Assembly: GCA_964356135.1 (NCBI GenBank)
Contig: CAYHGV010000078.1
Coordinates: 1-14,288, forward strand
DNA: 14,288 nt
Source of the DNA: CAYHGV01 sp964356135
GTDB taxonomy: Bacteria; Hydrothermota; Tepidihabitantia; CAYHGV01
Direction: 5' to 3'
Part shown: in pieces, positions 1 to 5,237 of the stretch
Numbering within the stretch: the stretch's first letter is position 1
Layout: every line of letters begins with the position of its first letter
Position numbers and translations under genes: made by a program
The notes under the pieces: generated by a model
Databases searched by the model: none
What the model was told of the DNA's origin: nothing
What the model saw: the letters and a program-made list of their open reading frames with translations, nothing else

Positions 1-104
1 TTATATGACCGGTCCTCTAGGAGAATCGGATAGTTCAGACCTTTCACGCCGACCTTATCAATTTCCAAATTACGATGATCGTTCTGGTCTTGGATATTTT
101 TCAT
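1..104 (-). CDS. folE2: GTP cyclohydrolase IB (FolE2), N-terminal fragment, cut by the window edge
   Basis: Reading the minus strand from the ATG at 104-102 gives 34 complete codons that run off the left edge. The peptide contains QDQNDHRN followed by IDKVGVKGLNYPI, which matches the conserved start of FolE2 (COG1469). This metal-dependent enzyme converts GTP to 7,8-dihydroneopterin triphosphate, the first step of folate (and queuosine) synthesis, in the cytosol. The catalytic residues lie outside the window. No strong Shine-Dalgarno sequence sits at the usual distance: a GGGAGGG lies about 20 nt upstream, inside a hairpin. The gene diverges from tspO across a 165-nt spacer. The family call comes from the short but distinctive N-terminus and is from memory of the family. 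The full gene cannot be checked here. Confidence 0.85.
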   Translation of the reverse strand, partial: MKNIQDQNDHRNLEIDKVGVKGLNYPILLEDRSY

Positions 105-120
105 AACCCATGATAAATCA

Positions 121-146
121 AACCCTCCCAGTGTCAAGGAAGGGTT
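121..146. repeat. Imperfect hairpin upstream of folE2
   Basis: AACCCT (121-126) pairs with AGGGTT (141-146), extended by CC/GG with one bulged A. It lies in the folE2/tspO spacer, 17 nt from the folE2 ATG. The adjoining 14-mer TGATAAATCAAACC (111-124) is identical to part of a REP-like hairpin at 7465-7478. It could be a repeat remnant or a leader structure of folE2. There is no T-tract to suggest a terminator. Confidence 0.4.
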
Positions 147-186
147 CTTCGATCATTGAGTGAAACGAGTAGAGCCAAATCGAGTC

Positions 187-216
187 TTGACAATTTTTAA
201 ATCGCCAGGTTATGAT
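187..216 (+). promoter_or_regulatory. Probable sigma70-type promoter of tspO
   Basis: A perfect TTGACA (187-192) is followed by an 18-nt spacer and TATGAT (211-216, five of six consensus bases). Transcription would start near 223, giving a leader of about 46 nt before the tspO ATG. No operator was recognised. Confidence 0.6.
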
Positions 217-269
217 GGTTAATGACCGGAGCTGTCCGGCAACGAAGACAAGTACATAGGAGGTAATTC

Positions 270-758
270 ATGGCAAAACTGCAGTTCGTCGATATTATCA
301 AACTGGTCGTCAGTATCGTTGTGTGCCAGGGTGCCGGTTTTATCGGGTCGATTTTTACGACTCCCGCCATCGCGACCTGGTATGCGGGTCTCGCTAAACC
401 ACCGTTCAGTCCTCCCAACTGGCTTTTCGGACCGGTCTGGATATCGCTCTTCCTCTTGATGGGGATAGCATTATTTTTCATCTGGCGTCAGGGTGTACAA
501 ACCCCCGGGGTCGTCATCGCTCTGATTGTTTTTGCCGTCCAACTGGTGTTGAATATCCTCTGGTCGTTTCTATTTTTTAAATTGCAATCGCCGTTGTTTG
601 GGTTCATCGAGATCGTAATCCTCTGGGTTGCGATTATCCTGACGATTCTCAGTTTTGCACGAATCTCCCGGACGGCGGCATTTTTGCTGATCCCGTATAT
701 CGTCTGGGTAAGTTTTGCCGCGGTCCTCAATTATTCTCTGTATAAACTTAACCCCTGA
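270..758 (+). CDS. tspO: TspO/MBR family tryptophan-rich membrane protein
   Basis: This 162-residue protein is the usual size for TspO, the bacterial relative of the mitochondrial translocator/benzodiazepine-receptor protein. The family has five transmembrane helices and binds porphyrins and other hydrophobic ligands. The diagnostic block WYAGLAKPPFSPPNWLFGPV spans residues 37-56. The helix motif LNILWSFLFF is at 94-103, and PYIVWVSFAAVLN at 142-154 is the conserved last helix. The start is well supported by AGGAGGT (258-264) five bases before the ATG, and a good promoter lies upstream. The stop is 37 nt before the next gene's ATG, so the two may be co-transcribed. Family assignment is secure. 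The ligand and role in this organism are unknown. Confidence 0.95.
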   Translation: MAKLQFVDIIKLVVSIVVCQGAGFIGSIFTTPAIATWYAGLAKPPFSPPNWLFGPVWISLFLLMGIALFFIWRQGVQTPGVVIALIVFAVQLVLNILWSFLFFKLQSPLFGFIEIVILWVAIILTILSFARISRTAAFLLIPYIVWVSFAAVLNYSLYKLNP

Positions 759-795
759 TGGAATGAGCTTTACCACACCAAAAAAAGGAGGAGGT

Positions 796-2091
796 ATGAG
801 TAACCGTGGTTTTAAACATGCCGGACAAGTGCTGCTGATAGCATCGGTGGCTTTACTGGTAACCTGTAAAAAAGAAAATGGAATCATTCCCTTTCAATTC
901 ATTCTCGGAACTGATTTTTATCAGCCATCAACGATGGGAATGCCGGCACAAGGCGAGATTGTTCAAGACCCGAACTTTTTGACGATCCTGCAAAGGATGA
1001 CGGATAAGTCCGACGGCTATGCCGGTCCGGGCATTGAGAACGAATATGCCAAAGCCGATCCGGAGAACTGCGATGGGACGCTGCTCATTTTGCGGGGTAA
1101 TGCCGGCAATTGGTATCTGTACGACCCGGCGACCGGTCAGATGATTAAAAGCCTGGATGCGGCTTTTAATGATTGCAATCAGGAGCCGGAGCCGAGATGG
1201 GACCGGTCGAATCCGAAAGTTTTCTATTACCTGTGTAATACCAAACTCCAGAGTTACAATGCCGATACCGATATTTCGACCACCATCCACGACTTTGCGA
1301 CCGACATCCCTTCAGCCGGGCTCGTAACAACCGGTTCGGAAGGCGATGCCTCGTTAGACCGGCGCTACTGGTGTTTTATGGTCGATGATGCGCTGTATAG
1401 CCTGTTGTCGGTCGTCGTCTATGACCGGACGGCGGATAGCGTTGTCGGACGCAAAGATTCGGGTTTTCCGGATGCACTCAATTGGGTGGGAATGGATATG
1501 TCCGGCAACCACGTACTTGTCGGCTTTGATGCGGTTCCGTTCATCCAGGTTTTCTCCCGCGACTTCCAGACGACCCTCAATCTTCCCGATGGCTCGAATG
1601 CCCATGGTGATGTAGCGCTCAGCGCCACCGGCAGTGATGTTTTCGTCTATCAGAATACCGCTACTGATTATATTGCTTTCGCCGACTTGACTACCGGTGC
1701 GGAAACGCACCTTATCCCGATTCCTTTTGATGTCAATGGTGATATCGGACTCCATTTCTCCGGTAACTGCAGTCAGACGCCAGGGTGGGTATTGGTTTCA
1801 ACTTACGGTTCGTATGATCCGCCGCCCGGTCAACAGCATTCGTGGATGGATTGCCAGCTCTTCATGGTGGAGCTCAAGGCGAATCCCAGGGTCTGGAGAA
1901 TCGCTCATACCCAATCCTACACCTCGAAGGATTACTCGGCTGAAAAAAATTATTTTGCCGAAGCATTTGCCGCAATCAATACGCGGGGTACAAAAGTGTA
2001 TTGGGGTTCAAACTGGCGCAACTATACCGCGGACTATACCGATACTTATCAGGTTATTCTTCCCGAAAACTGGACGACTGAAATGCCGTAG
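796..2091 (+). CDS. Secreted or lipid-anchored protein, probable beta-propeller
   Basis: The likely start is the ATG at 796, because AGGAGG (786-791, part of a longer purine-rich run) sits just before it. Upstream in-frame starts lack a ribosome site and would place 27 extra residues before the signal peptide. The product is 431 residues. Its N-terminus has a basic stretch, a hydrophobic helix (about 11-22) and Cys24 in the context LVTC-KK. This is lipobox-like, but Thr at -1 is atypical, so lipidation is uncertain. The remainder is rich in short beta-type repeats with aromatic and Asp/Thr patterns such as WYLYDPATGQ and FYYLCNTKLQSYNADT. These resemble blades of TolB-like or PD40-type propellers. 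The C-terminal VYWGSNW segment also fits that fold. No catalytic motif was recognised. It probably acts in the periplasm or on the cell surface and may share a transcript with tspO. Confidence 0.75.
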   Translation: MSNRGFKHAGQVLLIASVALLVTCKKENGIIPFQFILGTDFYQPSTMGMPAQGEIVQDPNFLTILQRMTDKSDGYAGPGIENEYAKADPENCDGTLLILRGNAGNWYLYDPATGQMIKSLDAAFNDCNQEPEPRWDRSNPKVFYYLCNTKLQSYNADTDISTTIHDFATDIPSAGLVTTGSEGDASLDRRYWCFMVDDALYSLLSVVVYDRTADSVVGRKDSGFPDALNWVGMDMSGNHVLVGFDAVPFIQVFSRDFQTTLNLPDGSNAHGDVALSATGSDVFVYQNTATDYIAFADLTTGAETHLIPIPFDVNGDIGLHFSGNCSQTPGWVLVSTYGSYDPPPGQQHSWMDCQLFMVELKANPRVWRIAHTQSYTSKDYSAEKNYFAEAFAAINTRGTKVYWGSNWRNYTADYTDTYQVILPENWTTEMP

Positions 2092-2144
2092 TAACAAAAT
2101 GTCCAAAGAATCATTGAACCATATAATTGTTATTAGGATTGAAG

Positions 2145-2801
2145 ATGAGTATGGAAATTAGTCAAATAAAGGACATGGGGATAAAATTCACCAGATATAT
2201 ATTTATGGTTCTGGCGTTGCTTTCATTGAAATGTATGACTACTATTGATGTATTGAGACCTTTTGCTGAGATGGGTAAAATCAAGACCGATTTAACGCCA
2301 TTACCCGAAAGTCTGTTAACAATCAGAGAATTTACTGCTAATGATACGCTACCTATATTATATTTTGAGAGATTGCCCGGATATGAGTTAAAGCCTGTTT
2401 ATAAATCATACAAATTATATAACGATGGGAGATTAGAATATCTAGAATATTATGATGTAATTCGTTCCGTGCAGGTCGGATTAACAGATGTTCAGCGATT
2501 GATTTTTTATTTAAATCAGCTTGGTTATTTTAAGGTTAGCAACAAAAGTATCTATAATAGGATGTTTGCCCCCCGGAAAATTTGTTGTCTGGGTGTCTTT
2601 TTTATCGATTCTGGCTACTACAGCTTCTTAGACCAAGAGGAATTCACAGTTGAGTTCAATTTAAAACAATTCAAGCATCGTATACGGTATTATGGTCTTG
2701 GAGAGGATACTGAACGCTTCAAGAATATTGAAGATTTGGAAATTCTTGCAAAGAGCATAACAATTATAAGTGATTTCTTGGAGAGGGAAATACAAAAGTA
2801 G
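2145..2801 (+). CDS. Hypothetical lipoprotein-like protein, AT-rich gene
   Basis: I do not recognise this family. From the ATG at 2145 (AGGA at 2135-2138) the product is 218 residues. A second possible start is the ATG at 2175, which begins directly before the basic and hydrophobic signal-like stretch, but its AAGGA is only one base away. The TTG at 2127 is less likely. The signal-like segment FMVLALLSLKC-MTT ends in a Cys, but Lys at -1 is a poor lipobox. The body has no obvious motif. It is mixed alpha/beta and rich in Tyr and Leu. Codon use differs sharply from its neighbours (many TTA, ATA, AAT and TAT codons), and sampled lines are roughly 33-35% GC. Recent acquisition is a fair inference. 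It lies 53 nt after the propeller gene and converges on the next gene. Confidence 0.65.
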   Translation: MSMEISQIKDMGIKFTRYIFMVLALLSLKCMTTIDVLRPFAEMGKIKTDLTPLPESLLTIREFTANDTLPILYFERLPGYELKPVYKSYKLYNDGRLEYLEYYDVIRSVQVGLTDVQRLIFYLNQLGYFKVSNKSIYNRMFAPRKICCLGVFFIDSGYYSFLDQEEFTVEFNLKQFKHRIRYYGLGEDTERFKNIEDLEILAKSITIISDFLEREIQK

Positions 2802-2833
2802 AGTGTGACGATTTTTACGATCAACCTGCCAGT

Positions 2834-3172
2834 TTACTTTTTATTTTTAGATAGTTGTTTTTTATAGTTTTTTTCAGAGGTGGGAATCTCTGATTTATCT
2901 TTTTCTTCTTTTTCTTGCAAAATATATTCATGGGCTTTTTGTGCGTCCTGGTCCAGGATATCTTGCAAGCCTTGCATTCCGCTGCCGATTATTCCCCCGG
3001 GCCTGCCTTCGATAAAGATGTGCGTTACCTTCAATTTATCAAGAATTGCCAACACGATAAAAACGAGAATTACCACCGCCGCAATGATTACAATGACAAG
3101 CATAATGAGTAGTATAGCAATGTTTGCGGTCCTGTCAAATATGCTTGGGCAGCGAATGGAGAACTCTGACAA
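2834..3172 (-). CDS. Small single-pass membrane protein with charged C-terminal tail
   Basis: The 112-residue product has one long hydrophobic helix (about residues 18-44, ILLIMLVIVIIAAVVILVFI). A glycine-rich turn (GRPGGIIGSGMQG) follows, then a strongly charged Lys/Glu tail likely to be helical. It resembles no family I can name. This strand is preferred over the overlapping plus-strand frame at 2880-3200, because that frame has no ribosome site and an unnatural Ser/Ile/Cys mix. The start codon would be TTG (3172-3170) with only a GGTGG directly before it, so the start is uncertain. The start abuts the inverted-repeat element at 3173-3288, which may have replaced the original 5' region. The gene could therefore be weakly expressed or decaying. 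Confidence 0.5.
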   Translation of the reverse strand: MSEFSIRCPSIFDRTANIAILLIMLVIVIIAAVVILVFIVLAILDKLKVTHIFIEGRPGGIIGSGMQGLQDILDQDAQKAHEYILQEKEEKDKSEIPTSEKNYKKQLSKNKK

Positions 3173-3288
3173 ACCACCGAAGACACTGAATCCGCCATAG
3201 TGTGTGGCGGAACGGAAGGGTTATTATTTGTATTTCATGATAAATATTCAGTGAATTCCGTGACTTCAGTGGTTAAAAATGACTTTTT
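3173..3288. repeat. Imperfect inverted-repeat element, copy A
   Basis: The left arm has 9-nt units ACCACCGAA and GACACTGAA (about 3173-3190). The centre is a hairpin of TCCGCCA, a 7-nt loop and TGGCGGA (3191-3211). The right arm has three 9-nt units, TTCAGTGAA, TTCCGTGAC and TTCAGTGGT (3247-3273), then a T and AAAAATGACTTTTT (3275-3288). The arms are roughly complementary. A related element with the same hairpin stem and the same 14-mer in reverse lies at 13301-13458. It looks like a non-coding dispersed repeat and sits between the small membrane-protein gene and the ABC-transporter promoter. Confidence 0.65.
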
Positions 3289-3309
3289 CAGTTCTCTCGA
3301 TTAGGAGGG

Positions 3310-3337
3310 TTGACAGAATGTAAGAAATGAGGATAAT
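3310..3337 (+). promoter_or_regulatory. Probable promoter of the ABC transporter operon
   Basis: A perfect TTGACA (3310-3315) is followed by 16 nt and GATAAT (3332-3337). Transcription would start near 3344, about 50 nt before the first gene's ATG. Confidence 0.55.
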
Positions 3338-3394
3338 CCGAAGGACGATACAGCAGTGAGCCGATTTTGACACTAAATCAAACAAGGAGAATTA

Positions 3395-4375
3395 ATGCCG
3401 GTGATAGAAGTTAAGGATCTTGTTAAAAAATTTAAAGATTTTACCGCGGTTGACCATATCAACTATGAGGTTAGTGAAGGCGAGCTGTTCGGGCTTTTGG
3501 GACCGAACGGTGCGGGTAAAACCACGACCATCAGAATGCTCACCACCCTCCTGCCGCCAACCGCCGGGTCAGCGTCGGTTGCCGGTTTCGATATTGTCAA
3601 GCAGCGGGACGAAGTCCGGGAGAACATCGGCATGGTTTTTCAGGAGCCGGCGTTGGACCGGCAGTTGACCGGCAGAGAAAATCTCGATTTCCATGCCCGG
3701 ATGTATGGTATGAAAAAAGAACTGCGTACTGAAAGAATAAAAGAAGTGCTCGAGTTGGTGGAGCTGACCGATAAAGCCAAGGAACTGGTTGCAAATTATT
3801 CGGGTGGTATGCAGCGGCGTCTGGAAATTTCAAGGGGATTGATGCATGCGCCGAAGGTTATGTTTCTGGATGAACCGACCCTGGGACTCGATGCCCAGAC
3901 CCGGCGAAAAATCTGGGAGTATATTCAGCGGTTGAACGAAACGCACAAAACGACGGTCGTTTTGACGACCCACTATATGGAAGAGGCGGATTTTTTGTGC
4001 AAGCGGGTCGGCATTATGGACCGGGGGAAGATCGTTGCCCTCGACACCCCCGAAAACCTCAAGGATATTATCGGTGCCGATGTTGTCACCCTTGAAATGG
4101 AATGCGGCGACTGCGAGGAATTTCGCAAACTCGTGTATGTCCAGAAGCTGACACGGCACGGCAACCGGGTGAGCCTGAGCGTCGAAAACGGCGAGCGCAA
4201 GATACCGCAGTTAATGGAATTTGCCCAATCGCACGGAGTCAAGGTGAATAGTGTCGAGCTCCATAAACCGAGTTTGGAAGACGTTTTCCTGCATTTTACC
4301 GGCACAACGATCCGGGACCGAAACGTCAGCGTTGAGGAAAAGTCAAAAGCGGTGATGCGGATGAGGAGGCGATGA
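3395..4375 (+). CDS. ABC transporter ATP-binding protein, DrrA type
   Basis: This is the 326-residue cytosolic ATPase subunit of an ABC-2 type exporter. Every nucleotide-binding motif is present: Walker A GPNGAGKT (36-43), Q-loop Gln83 in VFQEP, signature YSGGMQRR (135-142), Walker B VMFLDE (155-160, catalytic Glu160), D-loop LGLDA (163-167) and H-loop His193. The stretch from about 230 onward, ending in SLEDVFLHFTG, is the accessory domain typical of daunorubicin-resistance (DrrA-like) ATPases. AAGGAG (3384-3389) precedes the ATG by five bases. The stop is one base before the permease ATG, so the two are translationally coupled and form one transporter. The substrate cannot be read from sequence. 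Drugs, lipids or polysaccharide precursors are all possible for this family. Confidence 0.95.
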   Translation: MPVIEVKDLVKKFKDFTAVDHINYEVSEGELFGLLGPNGAGKTTTIRMLTTLLPPTAGSASVAGFDIVKQRDEVRENIGMVFQEPALDRQLTGRENLDFHARMYGMKKELRTERIKEVLELVELTDKAKELVANYSGGMQRRLEISRGLMHAPKVMFLDEPTLGLDAQTRRKIWEYIQRLNETHKTTVVLTTHYMEEADFLCKRVGIMDRGKIVALDTPENLKDIIGADVVTLEMECGDCEEFRKLVYVQKLTRHGNRVSLSVENGERKIPQLMEFAQSHGVKVNSVELHKPSLEDVFLHFTGTTIRDRNVSVEEKSKAVMRMRRR

Positions 4376-4376
4376 C

Positions 4377-5150
4377 ATGAAACCGATCAGTACCCAGGCG
4401 ATCTATGTGATGTGGCTCAGAGAGATGAAGCGAACCTGGCGGGCGAAAAGCCGGGTGATTGGCTCGCTGATCATGCCGCTCTTTTTCCTTATTTTTCTTG
4501 GTGCCGGATTCCGACGCGCAACCCTGCCGGGCATACCGGTGAATATCAACTACGTAACCTTTCTGATACCCGGTGTCATCGGCATGACATTGTTATTCTC
4601 AAGCATCTTTGGTGGACTGCAGGTGCTGTGGGATAAAGAGTTTGGTTTCCTGAAAGAAATCATGGTGACGCCGGTTTCACGACTCTCGATCGTTTTGGGT
4701 CGGATTGCCGGCAGCTCGACCACTGCCCTTGCCCAGAGTTTGATGATACTGTGCTTGAGTATGATTTTCGGCTTTCGGTTCACGAGCGTCGGCGGACTTC
4801 TGCTCGCGCTGGCATTTATGGTCCTGATAGCATTTACCTTCATCGGCCTGGGGCTCGCCTTTGCCTCCCGGATGAAAGATATGCAGGGATTTCAGTTGAT
4901 AATGAATTTCGTTATTTTCCCGATATTTTTTCTTTCGGGAGCTCTCTTTCCCATCCAGGGACTTCCCAATTTTCTCAAACCGTTGTTCTATATCAATCCC
5001 TTGACCTATGGCGTAGACGGGCTGCGCGGTGCGCTGGTTGGGTCTTCGGCATTTCCGTTGGTGGTTGATTTTATTGTGTTATTCGTTGTCTGCATAGCGT
5101 TCGTTACCCTCGGTTCAATTCTTTTTGAGACGAGTGAAGTCGGGCAGTGA
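4377..5150 (+). CDS. ABC-2 type transporter permease, DrrB type
   Basis: This 257-residue membrane partner of the preceding ATPase has a cytosolic N-terminus with a basic amphipathic stretch (WLREMKRTWRAKSR). About six transmembrane helices follow, near 26-45, 58-80, 105-130, 138-165, 172-195 and 225-248. The motifs WDKEFGFLKEIMVTPVSR (about 84-101) and FPIFFLSGALFPIQGLP (about 180-196) are characteristic of the ABC-2 membrane domain (PF01061). The start lies one base after the upstream stop, and GAGGAGG (4363-4369), inside the end of the ATPase gene, serves as its ribosome site. It ends 75 nt before the convergent gpmI stop. A palindrome in that gap may end transcription from both sides. Confidence 0.95.
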   Translation: MKPISTQAIYVMWLREMKRTWRAKSRVIGSLIMPLFFLIFLGAGFRRATLPGIPVNINYVTFLIPGVIGMTLLFSSIFGGLQVLWDKEFGFLKEIMVTPVSRLSIVLGRIAGSSTTALAQSLMILCLSMIFGFRFTSVGGLLLALAFMVLIAFTFIGLGLAFASRMKDMQGFQLIMNFVIFPIFFLSGALFPIQGLPNFLKPLFYINPLTYGVDGLRGALVGSSAFPLVVDFIVLFVVCIAFVTLGSILFETSEVGQ

Positions 5151-5215
5151 GAAGCGGTTAATTCGTTCAAGCTGGTTATTGCGATTGTTGCGTTGAATTA
5201 AAAAAAGTAAAGTAG

Positions 5216-5237
5216 AAACAGGTCTTCAGACCTGTTT
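5216..5237. repeat. Palindrome over the gpmI stop codon, possible two-way terminator
   Basis: AAACAGGTC (5216-5224) pairs with GACCTGTTT (5229-5237) around the loop TTCA. The gpmI stop codon is within the loop, so the repeat supplies the last gpmI codons. On the plus strand it is followed by TATT, and on the minus strand, after a gap, by a run of T. It may therefore terminate both the ABC operon and gpmI. A relative with AACAGACC stems lies inside the gpmI linker at 5899-5918, and both adjoin GTAGAA/TTCTAC. Confidence 0.65.

Noticed and set aside
715..795. Upstream extension of the propeller protein into tspO
   Set aside because: The strong ribosome site just before 796 and the signal peptide directly after it favour the shorter form.
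2880..3200. Plus-strand open frame opposite the small membrane protein
   Set aside because: No ribosome site and unnatural composition. The minus strand gives a clean membrane helix and charged tail.
5151..5225. Small gene between the ABC permease and gpmI
   Set aside because: Too short and without a ribosome site. It contains only an A-rich run and the start of the palindrome.
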